Assembly: GCF_905147365.1 (NCBI RefSeq)
Contig: NC_056416.1
Coordinates: forward strand, 4,236,001 to 4,300,000
Source of the DNA: Aricia agestis
Lineage: Eukaryota; Arthropoda; Insecta; Lepidoptera; Lycaenidae
DNA: 64,000 nucleotides
Reading direction: 5' to 3'
This document shows positions 42,605 to 53,330 of this stretch, in pieces. The translations under genes and the position numbers were made by a program. Position 1 is the first letter of the stretch. Every line of letters starts with the position of its first letter. The notes beneath the pieces were generated by a model. That model did not search any database, was not told where the DNA came from, and was given only the letters and a program-made list of their open reading frames with translations.

Positions 42605-42738
42605 TTCACTTCATTTTGCGCAGAGTAGGTAAAACGTTTTTAATTCCCACTTGCCAGGAAAATTGACGTTTATTTTATCTTCTAGGGGTGCTGCCCCCCC
42701 CCCCCCCTCCCTGCCCCTACCTGCGTACGCCCATGATG
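42605..42738 (-). repeat. U-family element, partial copy 2
   Basis: CACTTCATTTTGCGCAGAG, CACTTGCCAGGAAAATTGACG, then a run of C and CTACCTGCGTACGCCCATGAT. It matches 4240-4398. Confidence 0.65.
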
Positions 42739-42840
42739 GAACGTAATGAAACTTTACAAAGTTAGTCTTTTGTTTAAAAAGCTATAAGCGCCTGCACAAG
42801 ATATGTAGCAATGTCGCAAGTTGTATTATCTAATTCTTTA

Positions 42841-42920
42841 GGGCCTGTTTCACCACTTCCTGATTAGTTCCGGATAGGCTATCTACAACTTAACATGACA
42901 GATAGAGTATGGAGCATCTT
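42841..42920. repeat. MITE F, half copy
   Basis: TTA|GGGCCTGTTTCACCACTTCC through TCCGGATAGGCTATCTACAAC and GATAGAGTATGGAGCATC; the second arm is absent. Confidence 0.65.
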
Positions 42921-43624
42921 CGATAGAAAAAGTTGTTCATTTTGACGGGCTCATTTGATGGTTTCAAGGATAACAGTGTTTACACTTTACACTAACACAC
43001 TGTATAGTCTATTCAAATCTGTTAGACAGAAGTGTTGCCGTAGGGGCACAGGGTCAAAAATCAGAAGGCCAAAAGTCACAGGACTGTGAAGTATGATTCT
43101 TTTACAGAAAAATCTGGGTCCATAAGATGTCATCAGTCATGATGATGAAATTAAATGAAAGTTTTTCAATTTCAACTCCGTTATATTGCTCTGGGCATTT
43201 AGAAAAGCAGTGGTTGCTGATTGATGTTACTGCATTGGTATTGTTATTATCAAGCGATATTTTCAAGTTTGTTAGAGTTACAATGGTAATAATTAGTAAA
43301 AATTTAAAAGGATGTACCGAAAGCAACATTCAGGTGGGCATAAAATAATTAATTAACAAAGGAAAAAATAATATTATGAATTATTTTGTTAGAATTTATT
43401 GCGTCTCGTTTGTAGACGCGCTGGACAACTGCCCCATTTGTTAACTCCTACATACGTCCCTGATTCGAAGCCACTCCTTACCAGTAGTTTCTTCTACCAT
43501 TTACTATGATCATTGATTAACGACAGTTGATTAGCTATTACAAGAAATACCAATAAAAAATAAGTAGCCTTGGAGTATTAATTACTTATACTACAAACGC
43601 AAAATTTTTGGAGTTAAATACTAA

Positions 43625-43752
43625 GGGCCTGTTTCACAACTTCCTGATAAGGCTATCCACCAATTAACTTGACAGATCAAGTATGGAGAATCTGTCAAAA
43701 AAGTTGTGAATAACCTATTAGGCACTTTATCAGAAAGTAGTGAAACAGGCCC
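43625..43752. mobile_element. MITE F, intact 128-bp copy, TAA duplication
   Basis: TAA at 43622-43624 and 43753-43755 flank GGGCCTGTTTCACAACTTCC and AGTAGTGAAACAGGCCC. It has small deletions compared with 19672. Confidence 0.8.
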
Positions 43753-43818
43753 TAATAATTCTTCTCGATCTACACTGATAAGTATAACTAGTATAAATTA
43801 TGTTTCAAACGTTTCTTA

Positions 43819-44102
43819 TCTATATATTAATACGTGAGCCAAAAACTTTGTATTATACTCTTTCATTTATGGTTGAAGTCTACGGAAGACAACGGTTGAC
43901 ATTAAGGTGACAAATTGAAAATAGATTATATATTTTTTTTATTAGACAATGCTTACACGGCCAGTCTGAGATAAGCTGAGTCCCAGAGACAAGTGTTTAA
44001 AAAAATATGATAGTCAATATTTTTTTACAAAATATAGCTCTACTTAGAAGTCTTAATGTCGTTGAAACTAAGGTCGAATTTCGACCATTGGGCGATCTCT
44101 AG
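43819..44102 (+). mobile_element. Helitron C, copy 2, 284 bp
   Basis: A|TCTATATATTAATACGTGAG to CTCTAG|T. The hairpin GGTCGA-ATT-TCGACC (44072-44086) lies 12 nt before CTAG. It shares GCTTACACGGCCAGTCTGAG and GTCCCAGAGACAAG with copy 1 at 9093. Confidence 0.8.
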
Positions 44103-44456
44103 TTATATTAACTCCGTAAAGTAATAGTGGAAGTTCCTCAAAATGCTACAAAGGAAGAGCGTACATAATTTCTTTAATATTTTGTCCAATTCACAACTGT
44201 AATGAAACTTTAGCGTCAGGGAAGTTTTAATTTGGTTAAATTTTCGAACCGCTTTGTTGTTTAAAACAGTTCTGTGCTAGTTACAAAGTCTTAAACTAAA
44301 ATCAGCTGAACTTTTCACGTAAATAATTTATTTGGCTGGCGGCCAAACTATTTCTACCTGGATATATTGTCAAGTCTATTTAGAATTCTCGTTGGATAAT
44401 AATTTACACTCAACTAAATTAGGCTTTAGACGGTTGAATTAAATTATTTATATTAA
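44103..44456. other. Unassigned sequence
   Basis: No gene or repeat copy recognised. Confidence 0.4.
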
Positions 44457-44491
44457 AGGCCTGTTTCACCACTTCCTGATAAGTGCCGAAT
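44457..44491. repeat. MITE F, 5' end fragment
   Basis: GGCCTGTTTCACCACTTCC TGATAAGTGCCG then stops at the start of the Helitron that follows. Confidence 0.6.
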
Positions 44492-44853
44492 AAATAAATT
44501 CTCGTGTCACAATGTTAGGCCGCGTACTCCTCCGAAACGGCTTTACTGATTTTAACCAAATTTTATATGCATAATATTCAGTAGGTCTGAGAATCGGCTA
44601 CTGGGTACTTTTTATATTGATAAGTGCATTAATTTTGTTCAATAAATAATAGTCAATTATTCCAAGTCGAGACCGACGGCGACCATTTTTGTACGACGGG
44701 ATAGCGATGGACGTTGCCATGGTGACATACTTATTTTGTCACTTCAATAAAATACGTAATATGGGCGAAATCGATGATGTTTTTTATAATAAAATACTTA
44801 CCACTGGGCTAAATACTGTAGATGGGAAAACAACGTTTGCCCGGGACAGCTAG
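44492..44853 (+). mobile_element. Helitron family 3, longer copy
   Basis: ATAAATTCTCGTGTCACAATG and ACTCCTCCGAAACGGCTTTAC near the start; GGGAAAACAACGTTTGCCC and GGGACAGCTAG|T at the end. The middle of about 200 bp (CGAGACCGACGGCGACC) is absent from the 41786 copy. The 5' TC is lost. Confidence 0.65.
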
Positions 44854-44904
44854 TATTATATAATATAATAAATAACATTAGTATTAACCGCGATTCATTT
44901 CTAT

Positions 44905-45030
44905 AACAAAAACTATTCTATGTCCTTTCTCGTGGAGAGACTTTGAGATTTAATTTGGTTTCTAAATCGGTTCAGCAGTTAAGTGTGAAGAGGTAACAGA
45001 CAGACTGACACACTTTCGAATTTATAATTT
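44905..45030 (-). repeat. Helitron family 1 fragment
   Basis: TTCTATGTCCTTTCTCGTGG, CGGTTCAGCAGTTAAGTGTG and GAGGTAACAGACAGACTGAC are the reverse of the 34248 copy. Ends are lost. Confidence 0.6.
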
Positions 45031-45253
45031 ATGAAAGGATTTTGCTAAATATTTATTTTTATCTTTAATTAACAATTCGTGAATGGAATAAAAATCAATC
45101 GTGTACCAAATACTCAAACAAAATGTAAAAATTATATTTCGTTCACCGTCGATGATTGATGAGGCACTCGAGTAATAAAATAGCAATATCAATAAGTCAT
45201 TGCTATTAAAAATTTGTTGTTCAGAAAACAACGATATTCTTTTTAAATATTCC

Positions 45254-45387
45254 TTACAGTTCGACAAGGCTTTAAATCAATATGTCAATGGGCGCTGCTA
45301 AAGGAGAACTGTCAAAAATGACGTTTTTGTATGACAGAAGCGTTAGTTCCTTTTCTCGCTCTCATAAATAGCCTTGTCGAACTGTAA
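45254..45387. mobile_element. MITE BB, 134 bp
   Basis: TTACAGTTCGACAAGGCTTTA faces AATAGCCTTGTCGAACTGTAA. The duplication would be TTA/TAA if the terminus is CAGTTCG. Interior CTGTCAAAAATGACG. Confidence 0.65.
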
Positions 45388-46136
45388 AACTTTACTTTTA
45401 TTACTGCTACCTACATCCACACTGAGTATACCCACAGACGTTATATAATTATATAATGTTTTGAAACTGTTTTAAATAAAATAATTAAAAAAAAGTAAGA
45501 ATAACTAATAACTATGTGTAATGAGTTATTACTGTGTGAATTATTAGGGCCAGGGATGGGTTATGTTTACTTAATGACTTAAGCCTTAAATTCATAGTTT
45601 TGAAACAAAACAAAACCAAAAAGTTACTCAATCAAAAAATTAAGTCCCGATAAATATTTAAACAATTTTGAGAGTTTTTGTGTACTCTAAGGCACGTCTC
45701 TTAGATAAATTAATGAGAATAATGGCTGTAATATCCAACAATTTACTTCTGGGTAATATGAAAACATTCTGACAAGCCGAGGATTCTGACACGATATTTT
45801 CCGGGTCATAAAAAATAATAACACTTTTTCCTTTGCGCCATTTTCGTGCGAGTTCGGGGCGTTTATAAAAGTACTTATATTCTACTTACAGCGTTTAGCT
45901 ACTGCTGATGAAAACATTTTTTTGTTAATATTATTTAGATACGCAGTACACAGCATTAAAAAAACTTTCATCTGTTGATAATATTAATTTAAAATTGTGT
46001 TTTCTATCTGTTTGATTATTATTTAATAAATATAATCAAACAGAATATGGATACTATGGATCGATACTAATAAATGAATACATATAAAATTATAAATACG
46101 AAAGTTTCTGTCTGTAACAGACAGAACTCGTCGTAT
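45388..46136. other. Unassigned AT-rich sequence
   Basis: No gene or repeat copy recognised. A local inverted match, GTTTGATTATTATTTAATAA facing ATAATCAAACAG, is at about 46010-46043. Confidence 0.4.
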
Positions 46137-46430
46137 ACAGGGTGTAACAAAACTAAATGATAATACTTTAGGGTGTGTAATGTGTTACATGTGTTCCTTG
46201 TTGAGAGTTCACTGTGATAGAGTGATGTGAGAGTTTACTATGAAAGTAGCAGCGCTGAACGACCAAATTTTTTGTGAATTGTATGGGCAAGCGCCCCAGC
46301 GTCACGAGTTTTCCCATTCAAAAGTGAAAATAAATTTTGCTCTTTCAGCGCTGCCACCTTTACAGTGAACTCTATACGCGAGACTCAAACACATCCTAAA
46401 GTAATATCACTTAGTTTTGTTACATTCTAT
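46137..46430. mobile_element. MITE J, copy 5
   Basis: TACAGGGTGTAACAAAACTAA to ACTTAGTTTTGTTACATTCTA, with both GCAGCGCTGAACGACC and TCTTTCAGCGCTGCCACC. It has a short internal duplication (GAGAGTTCACTGTGATAGAG then GAGAGTTTACTATGAAAG). Confidence 0.75.
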
Positions 46431-46472
46431 ATTTTACGACGAATTTAGATGAAACCTGGTAGCTGGTAGTGT

Positions 46473-46811
46473 TTATACGTGGGAGAGCCATGCTTCGGCA
46501 CGAATGGGCCGGCTCGACCGGAGAAATACCACGCTCTCACAGAAAACCGGCGTGAAACAGCGCTTGCGCTGTGTTTCGCCGAGTGAGTGAGTTTACCGGA
46601 GGCCCAATCCCCTACCCTATTCCCTTCCCTACCCTCCCCTATTCTCTTCCTTCCCATCCTTACCTTCCCCTATTACCCTGTTCCCTCTTAAAAGGCCGGC
46701 AACGCACTTGCAGCTCTTCTGATGCTGCGAGTGTCCATGGGCGACGGAAGTTGCTTTCCATCAGGTGACCCGTTAGCTCGTTTGCCCCCTTATTTCATTA
46801 AAAAAAAAAAC
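46473..46811 (+). mobile_element. LINE-tailed element A, copy 3
   Basis: TTATACGTGGGAGAGCCATG, GGCCGGCTCGACCGGAGAAAT, the pyrimidine tract, GCCGGCAACGCACTTGCAGC, TCAGGTGACCCGTTAGCTCG and an A-run. No certain target duplication. The open frame ending GRQRTCSSSDAASVHGRRKL resembles the C-terminal coding tail of lepidopteran LINEs, consistent with derivation of the 3' end from such a LINE. Confidence 0.75.
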
Positions 46812-47017
46812 ATTACTTTGAGTCTCGCGAAGGACAAGACGCTGAAAGCGCATGAGCCAATAGGAATGCGAAAGTGGTTTATTATTACAGGCCTATATTA
46901 TGTGACCGATTAACCCTTAATCGAATTAAGCAATTATTTCCTAGGGCGTCACGTCTGAGGGAGCACCAGAAGAGTAAAGGTTCAAAGACCGAGTCTAGTT
47001 GACATATTACGGATACG

Positions 47018-47324
47018 TGGGAGAGCCATGCTTCGGCACGAATGGGCCGGCTCGACCGGAGAAATACCACGTTCTCACAGAAAACCAGCTGAAACAGCGC
47101 TTGCGCTGTGTTTCGCCGAGTGAGTGAGTTTACCGGAGGCCCGATTCCCTTCCCTACCCTCCCCTATTCCCTTCCCTTCCCTCCCCTATTACCCTATTCC
47201 CTCTTAAAAGGCCGGCAACGCACTTGCAGCTCTTCTGATGCTGCGAGTGTCCATGGGCGACGGAAGTTGTTTTCTATCAGGTGACCCGTTTGCTCGTTTG
47301 CCCCCTTAATTCATAAAAAAAAAA
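47018..47324 (+). mobile_element. LINE-tailed element A, copy 4, 10-bp duplication
   Basis: Flanked by TACGGATACG at 47008-47017 and 47325-47334. The 3' end is an A-run. The sequence closely follows copy 3, only 207 bp away, in the same orientation. Target duplication plus poly-A mark target-primed reverse transcription. Confidence 0.85.
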
Positions 47325-47334
47325 TACGGATACG

Positions 47335-48221
47335 GACAGGCATGGATTGCTGCCTATATTATGTCGACAAGAAATATAATGTTTCGTCTGGTTTTGGACT
47401 GTTGTAAAATAAAAGCCTAATTGCAAAGAAACTGTTTTATTCTCACAAAGTAACACTAATCTATATAGTTTACTTTATCCGACGCTGACGCCATAGTGAG
47501 TATAGACAACATAGAGAAATATAGACCAAAGACAATAGTGTGGCAAACCTAAAAAACTAAATGCATTTACATTGTATAACTATAACATAGACTACCGTTG
47601 TGTATTTTGAAGCAAACATTTTATATTTTCGTAGCGTTTTACGTTTTTTAGCATTTCGAGTGGTATCAAAATTCCCATTTTGATACCACTCAACGCTCTT
47701 GCAAAATGTTTTGAATACAAACGAACGCGCTACGTCGATGCTTGAAGCAAAATAAACTTTTAAATTTAACGTTTATATAGTTCGTAGTATTTTATGAAAA
47801 AAACGTTAACTAATAAAAATAAACGTTTTTTGGCTTTTCTGGAAACAAAAAACTCTAACACTTATTAATATGTTGTAAACCTTCTGTATTAATTATTCAT
47901 CTGCACTATCTAGTGGAGAATGGAGATATAATGACACGAAATAACTAACAGAAAATCTAAGGAAAAATAAGTAATCTTTACATTTATGAACAAAAATTGA
48001 CAATGTAATTTTTTTGAACTTGATAATATGATATTTGAACACTTTAACAAAATGGCATAAATACGCCATTACTTCTAGTACGATCATGTTTACAGTTTAC
48101 TTGACTTAATTGTACTCTCATCACCTAATTTTAATACTAATATACAGTTAAATACATACTTAAGTTTAAATTAAACTGCTATCTTTAAAGAAGCTAAAAA
48201 ACGGGACTTAAATAATTTAGG
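47335..48221. other. Unassigned sequence with one hairpin
   Basis: At 47658-47691 GAGTGGTATCAAAAT-TCCC-ATTTTGATACCACTC forms a perfect 15-bp stem. No gene is supported in the rest. Confidence 0.5.
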
Positions 48222-48380
48222 AGCATACTACTTGATTCATAGGCAAATGGTGAACCTAGGTAATTAGGTCACGTTATGTCAAACCTATGGATTACAAAGT
48301 AGATTAAAAATAACATTTACTTGACGTAACCCGACCAAATAATGTAGATCCACCCATAAATCAATTTCTTCGACGGTACA
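48222..48380. mobile_element. MITE G, copy 7
   Basis: GCATACTACTTGATTCATAGG to AATCAATTTCTTCGACGGTAC with GTCACGTTATGTCAAACC and GACGTAACCCGACCAAATAATG arms. Confidence 0.65.
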
Positions 48381-48660
48381 TTGGTACTGAAACTGTAATT
48401 GGCACTAGTAGCAAATATTGGCTAATACAAATTTTAGTACTACAAATATCCGATCGTTTCCCACTCACAGCATTCCATTTCCGAATGTTTCCAGCAAAAT
48501 AATATGTCGAAACATCCGACAGTCCGACAGACTGCCCGCCTCGGCGACTTTATTTACAGAAATACCCATATTGGACGGATGGTATTTGGTATTACATCAC
48601 TACATGCTAGATAGGGTCCCGCACTAAGAATTACTTACAAAACGATTGAAATCACGTTTT

Positions 48661-49007
48661 ATTAGGGTTCCGTACTCAAAGGGTAAAAACGGGATCCTAT
48701 TACGGGATACAACGAAGTCTTCGTTGTCTGACCGTCTAGGCCATTTAGCCAAGACTTTTTCGTTATCGCTTCGTTATAGAATCGCCGATCAAAATGTATG
48801 GAATTGACATAGCGTTCGTTTAAATGACGTTGACATTCGACGCATCTTATGTCAATTCCATACATTTTCATTGGCTATTCTATAAAGAAGCGATAAAGAA
48901 AAGATATTGACTCACCCTCCAGGACCGTCTTCCCGACTATCTTTCTGTCTGTCTCCAGGCTGTAGCTCAAGAACCGCTATAGCTAGACTTTCACAGAACC
49001 CAACTCG
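48661..49007 (-). mobile_element. E-family repeat, copy 4, split by MITE R
   Basis: ATTAGGGTTCCGTACTCAAAG to GAACCCAACTCGCACTT. The middle 48741-48905 is not E sequence. E text resumes at CTCCAGGACCGTCTTCC. The E copy itself lacks much of its central region. Confidence 0.65.
48741..48905. mobile_element. MITE R, copy 1, nested in E
   Basis: TTAGCCAAGACTTTTTCGTTA and TTCTATAAAGAAGCGATAAAG are terminal arms, and AATGTATGGAATTGACAT is matched by ATGTCAATTCCATACATT inside. A related copy is at 50869-50999. Confidence 0.65.
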
Positions 49008-49626
49008 CACTTAAAATAATAATATTTTTTATTCTTTATTTTTCTTTTTTAATATTGCTTGTTGTTACAGGAGCAGTAGAAAATATATTATACAATATTG
49101 TTATACTAATTTTGCCATAAAAGTGACGTTGGACTTCTTTATCAAGTAAGGCTTATTTGATTTTGAAGTAACTACTTAGTAAGCACTGTTTTAGTTATAA
49201 AACAAAAATTACGCGAAAATTCATTAAATAAACTTTTTACTAAAGCTCAGTGATTCGACTAATATTCAATATAGACTATGAAAAGATCATTATTGGGAAC
49301 GAGCATGGAACGACTTCTAAAGCTCTCAAGATATTGAAGATTATTAATTAAATCTCCAACTTTATAATGAATCGAACGCTCTCTTAATATTTTCAATTAC
49401 GGAATAAAAACTTCAATTTAATAATTACCATCTTCTTTTATCATAATTGACTGGATTTCCCAAACCGCTTTTTTGCGTGGCAAGGCTGAATACTATCCTA
49501 TTTTTTTAAGATAAGGTTTTCATTTTTGATTTTAAAAGTAAAACATAATGCTCTTAATTTGGCTCCGTCGTTATTTTTAAAAAATAATAATTATTTTCCA
49601 AGATAATAAACATAAATAGGTGATTT
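49008..49626. other. Unassigned AT-rich sequence
   Basis: No gene or repeat copy recognised. Confidence 0.4.
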
Positions 49627-50392
49627 CCAATTTTGGTGGCTTGTCGTCGACCTATTTTACTCAATATCTAGACCGATTTACAAAAAACTTGTACTTAATT
49701 TTATGTAGTCGTTTAATATAGTTGGCTCTTGATAATATATGAATTTTATTGTACTAAGTTCTGTAGTTGACTTTTTATGACACGGTTAAGGTTTGTCGCG
49801 GAGATTTTACCAATTTTGGTGTCATTTATGAAACGTTGTTTCTACAAAATACCATTGATCTCTTAAGCATAAAAAATACGCCACTTATTTCATTCAGCCT
49901 CACGATAATCCGTTTAGGAGGTGGCTTTGGGCTGGGTCACAGTTGGGTTAATATCTCTATGGGCTGGGTCGTACGGCGTACTAATTTCCAGCCAGAAATG
50001 AAAGAAAACCGTTTTTTCACAAAACCCCCGATTATATGCAATTTTGGTGTACTTAAATAATTATCCTACTTGTGGCAATAATATCATATTGTTATTTTGA
50101 ATATCGGTAGAGTTTTGGTTCATTTATAATTAAGTTAATGTGTTATAAGTTATAACTTTAGTGCACGTAGTTTTTTAAAGATATTTTTTCTCGCAAATTC
50201 CAATTTTGGTGGGTAAGATGGTGTGTAAAACATTATTTTTACAAAATACCATTGATTCTTAAAGCATAAAAAATACGCCATTCACTTCATTCTGTCACAA
50301 GCTAACTCGTCTAGGTGGTGGTTGTCGTACCAGTTTCTCGTAAACACCTAATCTCTAATTTTGGTGGAAACAAAATTTTCCACCAAAATTAT
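49627..50392. repeat. CCAATTTTGGTG iteron region with a degenerate 404-bp duplication
   Basis: CCAATTTTGGTG or one-base variants occur at 49627, 49810, 50038, 50200 and 50356, and the complement CACCAAAATTA at 50381, making a terminal hairpin (TAATTTTGGTGGAAA...TTTCCACCAAAATTA). The blocks after the 49810 and 50200 motifs are related (ACAAAATACCATTGAT, AAGCATAAAAAATACGCCA), so the region contains an old tandem duplication. Not assigned to any family I know. The 97-codon frame at 49767-50060 has no domain. Confidence 0.65.
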
Positions 50393-50499
50393 ATAAAAAA
50401 ATGGAAGTTGTTGAAATCCACTCACCGTGCTCAGAAATTACTACTAAATTAACCTCTTTGCTAGTAAAAATATTAACACTGTGAAACGTGCATAAGAGT

Positions 50500-50716
50500 T
50501 TGTACATAGTGTGTTATCAGGGCGAGCCAAGCGAGCCCTAGTATGTCCCATAAGCACAACCTGTATATTCTGTGGTACACTTTACGGAAAAGCTATCACG
50601 CCTATTTGATTTGTGCTTTAACATACCTACTAATTTTTACTTATATGTAGATGTGTTATCACCAGTCAGTCAAGGTGTGACGACGCGAGCTCTCACAAAG
50701 CTCGGCTTTTAGCTAG
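50500..50716 (+). repeat. Possible Helitron 3' ends
   Basis: GGGCGAGCCAAGCGAGCCCTAG|T at about 50540 and CGAGCTCTCACAAAGCTCGG then TTTTAGCTAG|T at 50716 both show a GC-rich hairpin before CTAG|T. No matching 5' ends were found. Confidence 0.3.
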
Positions 50717-50868
50717 TGTTATAGGGCGTTTTACTTGTAATGTGGGTGACAATATCACAATAGACATAACTACATATGCTCCGCCACATGCGTGTATCCC
50801 GCTTGACATGAAAAACATCTTAAAACGATATGATTCCGGAAACTTTCACGCGGAGCGGAGCCTGTAGC

Positions 50869-50999
50869 AAAGGCGTTTTCTTTATCGCTTCTTTATAAAA
50901 TCAATCATTAGACGAGTCAAACGTCAACTTCATAATATTATCGAACGCTTATGTCAATTCCATACATTGTGATGAAGAAAAAGTCTTGGCTAAAAGTGC
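50869..50999. mobile_element. MITE R, copy 2
   Basis: TTTTCTTTATCGCTTCTTTAT on the left and GAAAAAGTCTTGGCTAAAAG on the right, with CTTATGTCAATTCCATACATT. It is inverted relative to copy 1. Confidence 0.6.
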
Positions 51000-51433
51000 A
51001 ATTTCGTGCGCGGGACATGTCGTGCACAGGAAGACTACACAATGTAATTATTGTCTAGTCAACATCTTTTGAGCGATCAGAGAAACACAAAACATTGTAT
51101 AACTGTAACGTCCTCTGTAAGCCTAGTGTAGGTTTTATTTGTAAGTATCGGGAGGCAAGTAAGACAAACGCTAGTATTTGGTCCATTTCTCGCCAGAAAA
51201 CGCGCTTCTGAGGACGTCTTAAACGGAATTACCCCTATTTCCGTAATGATAGAATGCACTCTGTCTTCACGGAAGTAAAATGAAAAGGAGTACTTTTAAA
51301 ACAAGAGGAAATGGAAATGTTTAAGGAAAAAGACAAAACAGCAGTCTTACCCCCGAAACTGATACGATTTTGATTTACGATTCTGAAATCTGATTAGTTC
51401 CAAATTAAGCCGCAGCAAGATTTTACGCTCGTA
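51000..51433. other. Unassigned sequence
   Basis: No supported gene. A 60-codon minus-strand open frame at 51077-51259 has no domain. Confidence 0.35.
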
Positions 51434-51468
51434 TCTTATATCTTTAAACGAGCGATTCTTGTATATAT

Positions 51469-51998
51469 GTCGCAGCCGACTGGTTTAAATAGCCGTTCAA
51501 TCAAACAGACCCTTTGACTGAACAACGCCATTCAATCACACGTCTAGCTTTTATATTGAATATTTTAGCTCAAAACGTTCAACACTACAGCTGATTCAAA
51601 AGCCGCCGTCTAATTGAAGTAGTTCAGCGCGCACCGCAGCGGCGCTAGGTGCGTTTTATTTACAATATGGCGTCAACTAGCAGATGTTTGTTGGTGTTTG
51701 TGGTTGTTTTTCGGAAAGAAAGTAGTTTCAATAAAAGTTACAAGTGTTATTAAAGAGACGAAAATTGTTATTAAAGAGGCACATACGAGTGAATTAAAAT
51801 TTCAACAAATATTCGAGGAGAAATTACGGGATTATGAAATGGATGGACGCAGCCTCCCCCGAAAGGGGGGTTCGAGGGGCACAGCCCCCCACCAAAACAA
51901 AAACAAACCAGTTGGCTAAGCGTCGTCTAGCTGTAGTGTTGAACGTTGTCGTCAACAAGTCGGCTAAACGACGTATAGCCGTGTGATTGAATGGCGTT

Positions 51999-52000
<2 letters not shown>
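51469..52000 (+). mobile_element. Family D DNA-transposon remnant, copy 2
   Basis: The left terminus GTCGCAGCCGACTGGTTTAA is intact; the right side ends early at GTGTGATTGAATGGCGTTGG. It shares with copy 1 (5279-5886) the promoter block GCGGCGCTAGGTGCGTTTT, the exon sequence, and CTGTAGTGTTGAACGTTG on the right. After GGATTATGAAATG the copy carries a GC-rich block (CCCCCGAAAGGGGGGTTCGAG) absent from copy 1. It lies in a TA run, so a TA or TATA target is possible. Confidence 0.65.

Positions 52001-52042
<42 letters not shown>
52001..52042. repeat. (TA)n microsatellite
   Basis: About 42 bases of alternating TA next to the right end of the family D insert. Confidence 0.85.
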
Positions 52043-52043
<1 letters not shown>

Positions 52044-52378
52044 GATTTTCTTGAAATTTAGTATGTTGAGGGTTTCGGGGATCATCGGGGAAATCGATCT
52101 AGCTAGAAATCATTTTTAGAAAATGTCATTTTATTCGCGTTTTATCGAAAACCGAGCAAAGCTCGGTCGAATAGCTAGTATAATATAATATGTCGTAAGT
52201 TGCAAACGCTTTGAGATCTTTGAGATTTGAGAGAGAGAAGAAAATAATATTTTTTTCTCACCTCCGGGCGGAAAACGTCAACGTTCTTCCCGCTGCGCTT
52301 ACCGATGTAGCCGTTTTCCGCCTCCGTCGATGAGGAAAATAGTATACGCACCATGGGCAGTAAATAAGAAAGCCTCAG

Positions 52379-52578
52379 TAGCCCTACCATGAGTTTAAAG
52401 CTATTGTATTTTTCGATACTCGATACCGACTACCGTAAATATTTAGTATGGCAAATTTTACAGCGCCTCTAGCGGTTACTTGCGGAACTAAAATAGTCAT
52501 ACTAAATATTTACGTAGTCGGTATCGAGTATCGATAAAATATACTAATAAATATAGCTTTAAACTCATGGTAGAGCTA
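52379..52578. mobile_element. Foldback element Q, 200 bp
   Basis: TAGCCCTACCATGAGTTTAAA at the left and TTTAAACTCATGGTAGAGCTA at the right. Inner arms TCGATACTCGATACCGACTAC / GTAGTCGGTATCGAGTATCGA and AAATATTTAGTATG / CATACTAAATATTT. A short centre, GCGCCTCTAGCGG. Confidence 0.75.
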
Positions 52579-53065
52579 CAGATCGGCTCGGCTCCGCCTC
52601 AGCCAACAATTACAATTTGTAAGAAATGTCGCATTCTTATTTACCTGCTCTAGGTGCGTAATGTACTAGGTATTACTAGTATTACTCGCAACTTTTATGC
52701 ATCAGCATTCAGCTTAAACATTTCATTTTCAATATTCCAAATAGAAATTTACTTTAAAGGATTTTAATGGAATAGAATTTTCCGAGCGGTGACAGATATG
52801 AAACGAAAAATTAAATTAGAAATTAGAAATCATTTATTTGCAGAAATAAGGTACAATATGATGTTATCCGATTAGCTCCCCCATTTTGCCGACAGAATAA
52901 AATATGATGAGATGCACGAGTTCAATAAACTTTGAAAAGCTTGAAAGAAATATTTTTACGACGTTTTATGTTTTCAACGACACTCTTAGCCGGTTTCTAA
53001 GGTTTTTCTAACAAGAGTTTTTGTATTCAACGGCGTGGCCTGTGACATTTTTTTATCAAAATTAA
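52579..53065. other. Unassigned sequence
   Basis: No gene or repeat copy recognised. Confidence 0.4.
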
Positions 53066-53330
53066 TCTATATATTATATAAAACTCAAAGGTGACTGACT
53101 GACATGGTGATCTATCAACGCACAGCCCAAACCACTGGACCGATCGGGCTGAAATTTGGCATGCAGGTAGATGATATGACGTAGGCATCCGCTAAGAAAG
53201 GATTTTGATCAATTCTACCCCTTCCTTCCTTCCCCTATTTTAACTCCAAGTGGTTAAAATATGGGATGAAAGTTTGTATAACATAATAATACTTCTTAAC
53301 GCGAGCGAAGCCGCGGGCAAAAGTTCGTTG
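53066..53330 (+). mobile_element. Helitron-like element, decayed 3' end
   Basis: A|TCTATATATTATATAAAACTC, GACTGACTGACATGGTGATC and TGGACCGATCGGGCTGAAAT lead to GCGAGCGAAGCCGCGGGC AAAAG. The terminal CTAG has become TTCG. Lepidopteran Helitrons with this 3' end are common. Confidence 0.55.

Larger units (their letters stand above)
51434..52178 (+). mobile_element. Helitron family 2, split by family D element
   Basis: A|TCTTATATCTTTAAACGAGC begins it. The 3' end has the perfect hairpin ACCGAGC-AAA-GCTCGGT (52151-52167) and CTAG|T at 52175-52178. Its internal (TA)n region is interrupted by 51469-52000, and the (TA)n continues for about 40 bases to the right of that insert. Confidence 0.75.

Noticed and set aside
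43030..43350. Receptor-like exon ending at CAG|GTGGGC
   Set aside because: A 73-codon + frame with hydrophobic residues and a passable donor, but no recognised family motif, and the minus strand is equally open.
46571..46768. Proline-rich 65-codon gene
   Set aside because: It is the translation of the pyrimidine tract and LINE tail of element A; the same happens in every A copy.
49767..50060. 97-codon + strand gene
   Set aside because: Lies inside the CCAATTTTGGTG iteron region; the related block at 50200 does not preserve the frame.
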